Shown here piece by piece: positions 1 to 9,789 of a DNA stretch of 64,000 nt. Made by a program: the position numbers and the translations under genes. The stretch covers positions 186,001 through 250,000 of the forward strand of contig WTXI01000004.1 of assembly GCA_022376515.1 (NCBI GenBank). The letters are read 5' to 3'. The first letter of the stretch is position 1; each line of letters opens with the position of its first letter. Source of the stretch: Lactifluus volemus (Eukaryota > Basidiomycota > Agaricomycetes > Russulales > Russulaceae). The notes under the pieces were generated by a model. That model was not told the origin of the DNA. It saw only the letters and a list, made by a program, of their open reading frames with translations, and did no database searches.

Positions 1-1134
1 AGAGGCGCCGAAAGCTACCTGAACAGCGGTAAATTCCAGGTTCTGGGATGTTTGTATGAACTGCAAGAGGCGTGGAAAAATAAAGGGGGGCCGGTGATTA
101 AGATGGAGTTGAAGTTGGTTGAGGAAAGGGGCGCTGATCCGACCAACAAGACCTTCCAAATATGTCGTCGTACCTCTGAATAGAAAGAAGCGTAGGTTAG
201 GAAGTACGACCATATCCGGGGTCTGGTGCAACTGCCTTTCAACATCACGGTTGGGGATAGGGGAAAAAAATGTAATGGACAGCCTCTTCAGCTGGGCCAT
301 AAGCGAAAGCCGGGTAAGTAGATGACTTGGAGGGAAATAGGCGGATGCGGGGATATCGAGAAGCGAGAGAGTGACGAGTCCCGCGGCAGTTGTGAGTAAG
401 GGTGATCCAATTGGAAGGGAAGTCGCCGACAGTACGAGATGGCGTAGATTGGGGGCTTGAAACGTTTCAGGGAGGACCACTCGCGCTTTGGGATGAGAAT
501 AGATATACACGCGTTCCAGAATTGGGAATTGATCACCCATAACCGTGAAGAACTTCTCCATATTTCGGAGGTGCCGAAGGTCAATGCGACGAATGCGATC
601 GCGGTGTGAAAGTGCGAGCAATATACCCGATTCATCTTCTGCTGTTATCTTCTGTATCGGAGTTTTGGGATAATACATGGCTTGGGGATAATAGATGGTG
701 AGTGGTAGAGGTGGTGAATGTGCGAGCATGTCAGCTACAGGTACACCAAAGGTGCAGTAGAGATCAAGGTCGAGCCAAGATGGTGATTCAAGAATAATAT
801 TTCGCCAGTGTCGACAAACTTGTGCCAGTTTGTACCACCAACGTTGACGCTTGTATCTGAGGGTCAACCAGCCATTCTCATCTTCATATTCGTCCGGATC
901 TGCCAGCCGATAAAGATGAAATATATTGAGAAACACGTCATCATTGAGGATATCGATAGGTGAGCGTCGTTTATTGCTGGCATCATGATTGCTGTCGAGC
1001 CCTATTGATTCGCAAATTTGGGATCAGGAACAGATCAGCGACACAAAGATTATGATTTGGAACTGCGTACTAGTACGTCGGCCGAGCCTTCTAATGAGGG
1101 GAGGATAAATTGTGGTAGAGCAGCATCCAGGCAT
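1..1134 (-). CDS. F-box-like leucine-rich protein, copy 1 (C-terminus outside window)
   Basis: This is the 5' part of an F-box-like gene read leftward out of the window, so its end is not seen. The ATG at 1134 opens a short exon (product begins MPGCCSTT), as in the intact relatives. A phase-1 intron follows, with acceptor at 1002 and donor at 1070 (GTACGC) or 1076 (GTACTA); both donors keep the frame. Exon 2 carries the F-box helix (DILNDDVFLNIFHLYRL) and the tryptophan-rich stretch RWWYKLAQVCRHWRN. In this family the F-box binds Skp1 in an SCF ubiquitin ligase and the leucine-rich remainder is thought to select substrates; this role is inferred from similarity of pattern only. Alignment to copy 2 over the first 250 bases shows no net length change, so the frame appears open to the window edge. 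Confidence 0.8.
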
Positions 1135-1739
1135 TTTCAGGGAGGTGAGTAATGACGTGGACTCGGATGTGATTGAAGAGCATAGTACAGCAGTGTGTAG
1201 ACGACCGATCCCTCATTCCGTGGCGGTGGCAGTGTCCTTGGCCAAGGTGGGCGCTGACCTATATCCAGAATGGCACGTTGGCGTCCACCTTCCTCGTCAT
1301 CATGAGCCACGCCTCATTTTCCTCACTTTCACATACTCACCTACGTTTGTACATTATGCACGCGTATACAGCGCAGACAGTCCAATGCCTTCAGTTATGA
1401 CCTTCAAATACTTCAAGTTACGAACACAAGCCACACAGAGCGCCACGGGTATGGACGTTACAACCCTCGGGTTGCTAGATGCAAGTTTCTGGCTTTGGTC
1501 ACAGCGAGCACTAAGCTTTATCCACAGCACACTCCCCTTCGGACGGACAAATATCTCACTCCCTTTCGCCTAACTACCCTACGTATACAATATACAGCAA
1601 ATGCCAAGCGAGCTTCCGCACGCAGCGCTGACAAGTCCCCAGAATGATCAACGGACGTACGGACCCTGCTGAATAGAGCTTTTTTTGTGTGCGTTGTTTT
1701 TCCCAAGGGTAACCAGACTGACTGACTAGGCTCTTGGAG

Positions 1740-2120
1740 GGTCGCACAAGCGGAAGCTTCCGCAGCTTCTCAGCGAAAGAGGTCACACAGAGCTTGTCTT
1801 GTACTAGCACGACGACTCTGCTTCAGTTCACCCCATCCAGCTGTCCATCTGCCTCAGTGTCTATTAGTACTCCTGTGCCACCTCTCCTCCGCCTCTAATA
1901 TTGATACTAGTACTAGCTGTGGCACCCGAACCTGCGAACGAATTACAGACAATCCGCTCAACAACGTGTGGGACATCTAGCTTGACCTCATTTTACCTTA
2001 CCCAGAACGCGGATTTGGACTTGCGCATGCCCGAAGTGCGAATAATAGTGGCCAAGATGTACACATAATTTTTTCAGTTACCACGGAGAGAGATTAGAAC
2101 CTAAGGAATGATGTGCAATC
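1740..2120. repeat. Palindrome block, copy a
   Basis: A roughly 380-bp block found three times in the window (here, 3474-3855 and about 59480-59890). It begins near a perfect 14-bp palindrome, GCGGAAGCTTCCGC, at 1750-1763. It continues with TTGTACTAGCAC, ATATTGATACTAGTACTAGC and GATCCGCT-like words shared by all copies. No reading frame is preserved between copies, so it looks non-coding. Confidence 0.7.
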
Positions 2121-3473
2121 ATTGAGGCAAAGTACGATTAGTTGATCGTGTTTCACGCACGATCTCGAATTGAGGGCTAAGGCCCATCGACAAGAAGGCA
2201 AAGCGTCACATCACAGCGAGTCCAACACGCTATCTAGCCTCAAATTGGAGGAAAGTCTGCGTGGCTAAAGGGGTGTATAATCGTGATCAAATCGGTTGGC
2301 CATTTATTTGCGATTTAATCGATGACTTATTATGATACGTGTGAGCGCCAGTGAGATAGGCATTTGAATCGAGACGTACTGTGTCCCATCTCGAATCCAG
2401 TTGCTGCAGCGCTCACACCTAGGTTTATCGAGCCGGACCAGCACCAAGCATACATATATATAATTAGATGGACATGTATTCAAAAAAAACGGAACGTACA
2501 AGACTCAGGACGTTCCTCAGTCCGGTGACAGCTTACAGATCGCTACTATCCTCGGATTCCTCGCCAGTCTGCATCCCCGGCTTCTCCTGGGCCTTAGCCT
2601 TGCCCGAAATATCGTACGTGAAAGCGGCCCTTGCTTGAATGTCATGGATGACAACCGGCCTGTGTGTTGAGGGGAGATTTGGGTAGCTTATATATAGCTT
2701 ATGCGGGTGTGCAAAGACAGCTTAAAGAAAGACGACGTGAGGTGCTGATGGGGCTGTAGCAAACTGAACTGGCCGCGCACTCGCAGGCTCTGTGGCGCCA
2801 GGTGCAACAATCTAACGCTCTGTGGTATCGAAGTTCGTGGAAGGCGAGTAAAGACTTGAGATACGCTCGCAGGCCACGTCGCCATGGCGAGATGAGCTTT
2901 CCGAGTTGCAAGCTCACAAAATAGAGGTTCGGAATTTATAACTTGGACGCCATGTAAGGTGATCGCATCAGTTGCACTGTTCACCAGCAAGCGAGGTTAC
3001 TCACCCCTTTTTAACCTCGTTAGATATAGCTCTCCACCCGACAAAGGTTAACAACACCCCTCGAGCTGATCATCCACGCCAATGGGAACTTGAACAACAG
3101 AAGCAGGTGTACGGAGCGTTGCCGGATATGATGGATTCGCACCAGGTTTGCAAGCGTTCATTTGGAAAAAAAGCCCAGGCAGGTAAAAGTGGAGAAGCGG
3201 GATGAAGAGCAGCCGGACATCCGAGGCTAGGCGCAAAATGTCTTAGTCAGCACAACACGGGTTTATAAGTTTACTGTCCGAAGTCGACCAATGAAAAGGA
3301 ATTACAGTGACCGTAACTATGGCCCAAGACATACCCATGATTTGTGGGATCGTCAAGGGATACGGGGGGAAGGGGCGAGAAATTATGGCGAGAGAAACTG
3401 TGGAAGGGTAGACAAAGGGTAGACAACTTGAATCATGGAACGGAAGCCGACTCGTGACTAACTAATCTTGGCG

Positions 3474-3855
3474 GATTGCACAAGCGGAAGCTTCCGCAAC
3501 TTTCCAGCGAAAGAGGTCGCACGGATCAATGACGATTTTGTTTTGTACTAGCACAATGACTCTACTTGTCACACCGTCCATCTGTCCGTCTGCCTCAGGC
3601 AGTTCTGGGTCTACTAGTACTCCCTTGCTACCTCTCCTCCGCCTCTAATATTGATACAAGTACTGGCTGTGGCACCCACACCCACGAATAAACTACAGAC
3701 GATCCGCTGAATAATGTGTGGGACATCTAGCTTGATCTCATTTTACCTTACCCAGAACGCGGACTTGCGCATGCCCGAAGTGCGAATAATGGTGGGCAAG
3801 ATGAACCCATGATTTTTTCAGTTACCATGGCAAGAGATTAAAAGCTAAGGGACGA
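3474..3855. repeat. Palindrome block, copy b
   Basis: Second copy of the block, with the 14-bp palindrome at 3484-3497. It matches 1740-2120 with scattered substitutions and small indels through to the phrase ending in a run of T and CAGTTACCA. It sits 60 bases before the stop of F-box copy 2, so it lies in or near that gene's 3' flank. Confidence 0.7.
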
Positions 3856-3916
3856 TGTGCTGGTATGAGAGTGAGCGCTAGTGAGACATGGTCATTTATA
3901 CTGAGACGCACTGTTT

Positions 3917-5500
3917 CTACCACCTAATATCGCGGTCGCCGCAGCGCTCACACGCCATGGCTGATCCCGAGTCATCGAGGAACATTGAGTGATCTACCAT
4001 GCGCAGGTCTACTGGATGCCCTGTTACGCGTCGTGCATCGACGAACGCATAAAGTGCGTCCGGAGCATCGAGCCCTCCAGAATATTTAACTTCCTCAAGG
4101 TTCGGAAGGAGCTCCAGTGGTGGCTCTCCATCTAAGGAACGGAAGACTTTGCCGACGAGATCACCTTGTACATGGATAGTCTTCACGTTGGTGAACGGTC
4201 TAAGAAATTGCCGCCACTGACTTCGGTCGACATTGTTGTACCATTGTGATGATCGATGGTACCCTTGGTAGCAGAATGTGACTTTCTCGACAACCGAAAG
4301 TACGGGTGAAAATGTACCAAAGAATTGCACCGCGACTTGAGACGAAATCTGCCAGTGGAGAGGTCTGCACCTGACCTCCAGTTCCAAGGGAGCGTCCCAC
4401 GTCCAAGGGACCGCATGTAAGGAAACGGCAACCGCACCGAAATTTACGTGGACAGCGGTAAATCTGAGATTCTCGGATGTTTGCATGAATTGCAGGAGGC
4501 GTGGAACAGTAAAGGAGAGCTGACTAAAAAGGTAGACACGAAGGATGCTGAGGGAAGGAGCGTTGATCCGAGAGACAAGGCCCTCCAAATAGCCGCTCAC
4601 GCCAGTGAACGCAAACCAGCATAGGTTAGGAAGTGTGGTCATATCTGGGGTCTGGTGCAACTGCCTGTCAACATCATGGATGGGGATAGGTGATCTAAAT
4701 TCAATGGACAGTTTCTTCAGCTGGGCCATGAGCGAAAGCTGGGTAAGTAGATAACTTGGAGGGAAGTAAGCCGATGTTGGGATATCATGAAGCTCGAGAG
4801 TGACGAGTCCCGCGGTACTCGTTGTGAGTAAGGGTGTTCCAATTGGAATGTAAGCCCTCCACAGTATGAGATGGCGTAGATTCGGGGCTTGAAACGTTTC
4901 AGGAAGGTCCAGTTCGGTCCGAGAGTGGATATACATGTGTTCCAGAACGGGGAATTGATCATCGATAACCATGACGAACATCCCCATATTTGGGAGCATC
5001 GAAAAGTGAATGTGACGCACGCGATCACGGTGCGAAAGTGCGAGCAATATACCCGATTCATCTTCCATTGTTATCTTATGATCATGATAACAGATGGTGA
5101 GTGGCAAAGGTGGTGAATGGGCGAGCATGTCCGCTACAGGTACACCATTGGTGCAGAGGAGATGAAGGTTGAGCCGGGATGGCGATCCAAGAATAATATA
5201 TCTCCACACTTGACAAACATGTGCCAGTTTGTACCACCAACGTTGGCGGTCCCATCTGTATTTCAACTCGGTATTCTCGTCTTCGTCCGATTCTGCCAGC
5301 CGATAGAGATGAAATATGTTGAGAAGCACATCGTCGTTGAGGATATTGATAGGTGAGTGTCGTCTATTGCTGTTGAGCCCTATTAACTCACAAGATTGTG
5401 AGCAGATCAAACACACAGAGATTGGGAACTCACTACTTGGCTTACGTTGGCAGAGCCTTCTAATGAGAGGATAGATTATGGCAGAGTAGCAACCAGACAT
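3917..5500 (-). CDS. F-box-like leucine-rich protein, copy 2 (505 aa, divergent)
   Basis: Predicted CDS is complement(join(3917..5379,5446..5500)). The ATG at 5500 gives MSGCYSAIIYPLIRRLCQR. The 66-nt intron (5380-5445, GTAAGC...TTAATAG) is in phase 1, but its length is a multiple of three and it lacks stops, so the unspliced frame is also open (527 codons). The F-box helix is NILNDDVLLNIFHLYRL and the second part is RWWYKLAHVCQVWRYIIL. The body is leucine-rich with no catalytic motif. This copy is the odd one of the array: its end differs (GGLDAPDALYAFVDARR in place of GGSDARDAFTRFLNERQ) and it has an extra cysteine-containing tail, MACERCGDRDIRW. The truncated copy at 16390-16764 is its closest relative in the N-terminal part. 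Confidence 0.85.
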   Translation of the reverse strand: MSGCYSAIIYPLIRRLCQRKPSSEFPISVCLICSQSCELIGLNSNRRHSPINILNDDVLLNIFHLYRLAESDEDENTELKYRWDRQRWWYKLAHVCQVWRYIILGSPSRLNLHLLCTNGVPVADMLAHSPPLPLTICYHDHKITMEDESGILLALSHRDRVRHIHFSMLPNMGMFVMVIDDQFPVLEHMYIHSRTELDLPETFQAPNLRHLILWRAYIPIGTPLLTTSTAGLVTLELHDIPTSAYFPPSYLLTQLSLMAQLKKLSIEFRSPIPIHDVDRQLHQTPDMTTLPNLCWFAFTGVSGYLEGLVSRINAPSLSILRVYLFSQLSFTVPRLLQFMQTSENLRFTAVHVNFGAVAVSLHAVPWTWDAPLELEVRCRPLHWQISSQVAVQFFGTFSPVLSVVEKVTFCYQGYHRSSQWYNNVDRSQWRQFLRPFTNVKTIHVQGDLVGKVFRSLDGEPPLELLPNLEEVKYSGGLDAPDALYAFVDARRVTGHPVDLRMVDHSMFLDDSGSAMACERCGDRDIRW

Positions 5501-7436
5501 CTTCAGAGAGGAACGTAGATGTCACGTAGAGGTCTCATGGACAACCGACGGACGCCACCTGGGGGTGTGCCTGGTCACGGTATCCAGAATGGGACGCGCG
5601 TGTCCACTTTCCTCGTCGCCGTCGTCGTCGCCTCGTCACACTGGCACAAACATTTTCCACATTTCCCCCCCCCCCCCTCATCCACGTTCATATGATGTTT
5701 GCTGAGTACTAGTAGGTACGGAAGATGGCAGTAGCACTTCTTGTGCTAGTGGACAATTACATACATCACCGCAACATGACATCACGTCTCAAACACGAAT
5801 AAAAGAGCGGCTTATAGGATGTAAGGAAGGCTTTTATAGTCACGAAGGAATGATGAAGGAGAAAAGGTTTAATTGGTGAGTCCAAGGAAGCAGCGAACCG
5901 CGCGACTGCTACGTTTTCAATTTCTGCGCTATGCGTGGTCCCAATCACACTGCCCAAGCTTCATCACCGTTCTCGCCATCACCGACCGCACCTTCTTGCG
6001 TCGCGCCGCGACTTCTGTGAGCTGCCACATGCGCCACAAATACACGTGTTGTCGAGGTATCTTTGATGTTGAAGCTGTACGAGATGTGTGTCCAAAGGTG
6101 AGTGTTCGGTGTCGTGTGTGCGCGGGGTGCGCTAGCTACATAGGGGGGTGGAGGCACAAGTGGTAAAGCGGTGCATGTAAATCGAGGGTGTTCGGGTGAG
6201 TTTCTATACAGGTAAAGGTAAATAGAGAGAGGGAGGGGTAGAGGAAAGTATGCCAAACGCGCTGTCGTTGATAGGCTTTCCACTCACAAGGATGACGTAC
6301 AAGATGTCAAAACTAATGAGCTGGTCCTCACTGTTGCATGAGATGAGGCTACCATACGTATGCGTGCCGGGACCAGTGTCGTCGATATGACTCATGATCA
6401 CCTGCTGCCTCCACCTCGACGATGCGCGAATGTGACGTTTCAAGATACAGAACGTTTCTTCTTCAGCCCAGTGACATCTTTCCGATCGCCGCTATACGCA
6501 TCCCCGGCTTCTCCTGGGCCTTAGCCGGCGGCCGTTCTGTTCGAATCTGAGGGAGAAAGATTTGGGTAGCTCATGTATATGCGGGTGTACCAGGGCAAGT
6601 TGGAAAAAGGCGACGTATAGACGTGGCTGAAACGAGCTGAACTGGCCATGCACTCGCGGGCTCCGCGGCACCATGTGTGAACATGACACACGGTGGAATT
6701 CACAAGATAGGCAGATACCATCGAAAGGGGGCTGCATGACGCCATTCTTTATCACGAAACCCAGGAAGAGGAATAAATTTTTGAGAAACGGTCGATAGCC
6801 GCCGGACATCTGTGGTCAGTTGTGCTTAAGGTGGAGTCGCATCGTTTGTGGCAACTGTCATAGACTTCGGTGAGCTGATCGATGAGCTCTGCACGTTTCT
6901 CGAGTCGAAAGCTCAAAAATGAACGGGTGATTCATGAGGGTGGCGGAGTATCATCAGCTAATTGCGGTAATACGTCACATCCGTAGCAGCTTCAAGTTTC
7001 AGCACAGACACATGTCGACAAAAAGGGGTGACTGGCTTGCGCAAGGTATGAAGAGCAGAAGAACTCCAGTTGTCTTAGTCAGTAGGTCACAAGATTGCAA
7101 GACTTTGACATAGCTTGATAAGTGGTAGGCATAAAGAGTACGTAAATACATCGCAAGGGACACCGTGCTCGAAGTGCGAATAACAGATGGCCAAAATGTA
7201 TGGAGAGACGAATTATACTTAAGGAATGTGAGGAAGGGTACGTGATAGCCCTCAAGAAGGCACATGCCTATAAAGACTAAGATAAGCATGTTTTGTTGCG
7301 ATCTCAACAATAATCAAAATCTGGTGGTCACCATGAACAGGAGACTGGGCAGGTGTTACGGGGTGAGATTAAGATATGGGTAGTTGTGTGGAGACGTACT
7401 TCAATCCACCAATTTGCGTCTAGCACCGCCCACATG
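5501..7436. other. Spacer between F-box copies 2 and 3
   Basis: Holds no gene that can be defended. Visible parts are a 13-base C run at 5665-5677; a short segment at 5761-5838 that is inverted relative to the spacer near 38.7 kb; a block at about 5876-6060 shared with about 38810-38990 and, more weakly, about 23220-23400; the minus-strand relic at about 6490-6830; and the common 3'-flank block at about 7085-7310. The last contains minus-strand phrases such as MCLLEGYHVPFL that recur in several spacers without a stable frame. Confidence 0.55.
5761..5838 (-). repeat. Short segment inverted relative to its copy at 38685-38760
   Basis: The reverse complement of this segment aligns with 38685-38760 (shared words GCCGCTCT, ATTCGTGTTTGAGACGTGATGTCAT). 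The sequences on either side (GTGCTAG-G-ACAATTA before, AGTCAC-AA-GAA-GA after) are in the same orientation at both sites. This indicates a local inversion of about 75 bp in one of the two spacer copies. Confidence 0.6.
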
Positions 7437-8994
7437 CTACAGATAGTGAGGTATATCGAACATCGAAGGATCCACCAACCGCAGGCTCACAGGATGGCCC
7501 GATACTTGTCGTTCATCAAGAAATCTGGTAAATGCGTCCTGAGCATCGCCTCCTCCAGAATATCCAATCTCCTCAAGATTCGGAAGGAGCTCGAGTGGTG
7601 GCTCTCCATCGTCAGATGGTAAGGAACGGAAGATTCTGCGAATGAGACCATCTTTAACATGAATGGTCTTCGCGTTGGTGAACGGCCTAAGAAGTTGACG
7701 CCACTGACTTCGGTCGACATTGTTGTGCCATTCTGATGGTTTATAGTGCTCTTCGTGACTGAATGCAACTTGCTCCACAACAGAAAGTACCGGTGAAAGT
7801 GTACCAAAGAATTGAACTGCAGACGCTACCTGCCTGTCGGGAACTTCGCACCTGATCTGCAACGTCAAGGGATTCCCCCACTTCAAAGGGACCGCATGCA
7901 AGCAAACGGCAAGCAAACGGAAAGTTACCTGGACGGCCCTAAATGTGATGTTCTCGGATGATTGGATGAACTGCCAGAGGCGTGGAAGCGTAAAGGGAAG
8001 CTGATTAAAAAGGCTGACACGAAGGATGCTAAGGGAAGGGACGCTGATCCAAGCAACAAGGTCTTCCAAATATGTGGCCATACCATGGAACACAAACCGG
8101 CGTAGGTTAGGAAGTGTGATCATGTCTGAGGTCTGGCGCGACTGCCTTTCAACACCATGGTTGGGGATAGAGGAATGAAATGTAATGGACAGATTGACCA
8201 GCTGGGCCATAAGCGAAAGCCGGGTGAGTATATAACTCGGAGGGAAATAGGCGGATGCCAGGATATGGCGAAGTTCGAGAGTGACGAGTCCCGTGGCAGT
8301 AGTTGTGAGTAAGGGTGATCCAATTGGAAGGGATACCGTCCATAATTTGAGCTGGCGTAGATTGGGGGCTTGAAACGTCGCAGGAAGGACCACTTCAATT
8401 GAAGAATCAAGATACATGCGTTCCAGAAGTGGGAATTGATCATTCATACTCGCGACGAACTTCCCCGGATTTGGCATCCAAAGGTCAACGTGATGCAGGC
8501 GATCACGGTGCGAAAGTGCAAGAAATATACCCGATTCATCTTCTGCTGTTATCTTCCGACCCTTAGTGTGATACGAGACGGTGAGTGGTAGAAGTGGCGA
8601 ATGTGCGAGCATGTCCGCTACAGGCACACCAACGGTGCAGAACAGATGAAGGTCGAACCGGGATGGGAATTCAAGAATAAGACTTCGCCATTGTCGACAA
8701 ACATGTACTAGTTCGTACCACCAACGTTGGCGGCACCATTTAACGTTCAATATATTCTCTTCATATTGCCAGTGGTCCAATTCTGCCAGCCGATACAGAT
8801 CAAATATATTGAGAAGCACGTCTTCGTTGAGGATGTCGATAGGCGAGGGACGTATATTGCAGATGAGCCCTATTAATTCGCGATTTGTGAACAGTCAGGG
8901 ACACAAGGATTTTGAACTGCTTACCGTGACGTCGGCAGAGCCCTCTAGTAAGGGGAGGATAAGTTATGGTAGAGCAGCAGCCAGGGATGTTCAT
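7437..8994 (-). CDS. F-box-like leucine-rich protein, copy 3 (500 aa)
   Basis: Predicted CDS is complement(join(7437..8869,8925..8994)). Exon 1 encodes MNIPGCCSTITYPPLTRGLCRRH. The 55-nt intron (8870-8924) is not a multiple of three, so reading through it shifts the frame. Removing it joins the two exons in frame, which is strong internal support for the intron. The F-box helix lies at about residues 33-51 (PIDILNEDVLLNIFDLYRL) and the RWWYELVHVCRQWRSLIL part at about 72-89. The body has the leucine-rich spacing of the family, and the end is VSGHPVSLRLVDPSMFDIPHYL. The start at 8994 was preferred because upstream ATGs are not conserved among copies. Confidence 0.88.
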
Positions 8995-9683
8995 GGAGGT
9001 GAGTAATGACGTGGATGCAATTGAAGAGCATACAGCAGTGTGTAGGTCTCTTGGACGAGATGTTTCATTCCTGTGGCGGTGGCAGTGCCCTTGGCCAAGG
9101 GCACTGACCCCCAAATGGGACGCTGGCTCCCTCTCACTGGCATTGGTGGGGCTATGCCGCGATGGACCCGTGGTTGGACTCGAATACGGACCATGAGAAA
9201 ATGGCCATCGCACTGCGCATTACTAGTACTATGGTGTCTGGTCCAGTCGGCGCAGACTCACTTGGTGGTCACACTTTGTCACAGCTTACCTTAGCAGTTT
9301 TTTTTTTTTCGGAATCCTTAGCAGAGGTTTCGATCTCCGCTTCCGCTTAATTGTGTGGGGGCCCAAGTGAGTGAGCGCACGGGTGATTGCCATTGAGGCA
9401 GAGTAGTAACGAAATTACAAATGGTAAGGAAAGTGATTAGAATGAATCAAAGTTATCTTTGGATGATATAGTAAAGTAATGTGATGTTTTCAAATGTGAC
9501 TTGTTAGTTAAGGACTGAAGAAAGTTCAGGCTGGTTGAAAAAACCATGAGGGGGTGGTGGAGTATCGTAGGCTAATCGTAGCGAAGTCGTCACATCTGTA
9601 TCGGCTTCAAGTCCAGTGTCGACAAAAAAAAAGAGTGACTGACTGACTGACTGACTGACTGACTTGCGCACAAAGCGGGATGA
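8995..9683. other. Spacer upstream of copy 3, left of the LINE
   Basis: A short, partly deleted spacer with no gene seen. Bases 9000-9200 are the usual upstream flank of a gene in this array. The part near 9540-9683 resembles the common 3'-flank block (TGGCGGAGTAT, CGTCACAT, TGACTTGCGCA). A T run lies at about 9298-9310. The LINE landed in this remnant. Confidence 0.55.
9637..9664. repeat. (GACT)7 microsatellite
   Basis: Seven exact GACT units, 20 bases before the left target duplication of the LINE. Other spacers have only the single phrase GTGACTGGCTTGCGC here, so the expansion is specific to this copy. Confidence 0.95.
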
Positions 9684-9697
9684 AACTCATGAAAGTA
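9684..9697. repeat. LINE target-site duplication, left copy
   Basis: AACTCATGAAAGTA, repeated exactly at 16311-16324 just after the poly(A) tail. Fourteen bases is a normal length for target-primed reverse transcription. The first bases could be one or two longer because they merge with the A tail on the other side. Confidence 0.95.
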
Positions 9698-9789
9698 CGC
9701 TCACCTTCCTTTTTCGGCTACCACCACCAACGGCACCAAAAGTGTCAGCTGGCGGAGGCTGTTCGAGTTAAAAAGTAGAAGTAGTACAT

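Larger units (their letters stand above)
1135..3916. other. Spacer between F-box copies 1 and 2, made of repeated blocks
   Basis: No convincing intact gene is seen. The first 450 bases match the flank upstream of the copy starting at 58859. Two copies of the palindrome block lie at about 1740-2120 and 3474-3855. Between them, on the minus strand, 2533-2640 is an open stretch ending in KAQEKPGMQTGEESEDSSDL and a stop. It is part of a relic recurring in other spacers (here about 2533-2990), but an upstream stop near 2720 breaks it. The stretch 3000-3470 matches about 27300-28130 without the MITE, and also about 59890-60290. Confidence 0.6.

Noticed and set aside
4717..5061. Open frames such as MNRVYCSHFRTVIA... 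within the F-box genes, repeated in most copies (also 288-635, 24902-25099, 54000-54371, 57788-58402)
   Set aside because: They are shadows in another frame of the same strand; they recur because the real gene is repeated, and their ends do not correspond between copies.
5665..5677. Run of 13 C as a possible regulatory tract
   Set aside because: Simple homopolymer seen once; not kept in related spacers.
6999..7310. Minus-strand frame MLRSQQNMLILVFIGMCLLEG... in the common 3'-flank block
   Set aside because: Parts recur in other spacers (20589-20777, 36140-36385), but the frame shifts from copy to copy, so it is better explained as a duplicated non-coding or decayed flank.
8817..8819. Starts at GTG or TTG (for example 8819, 22536, 33981, 38143) for the F-box frames
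   Set aside because: A fungal nuclear gene should start at ATG; the conserved ATG of the mini-exon plus the intron explains the N-terminus in every copy.
9298..9310. T run near 9300 as a retroposon tail
   Set aside because: No LINE-like 3' sequence beside it and no flanking duplication seen.
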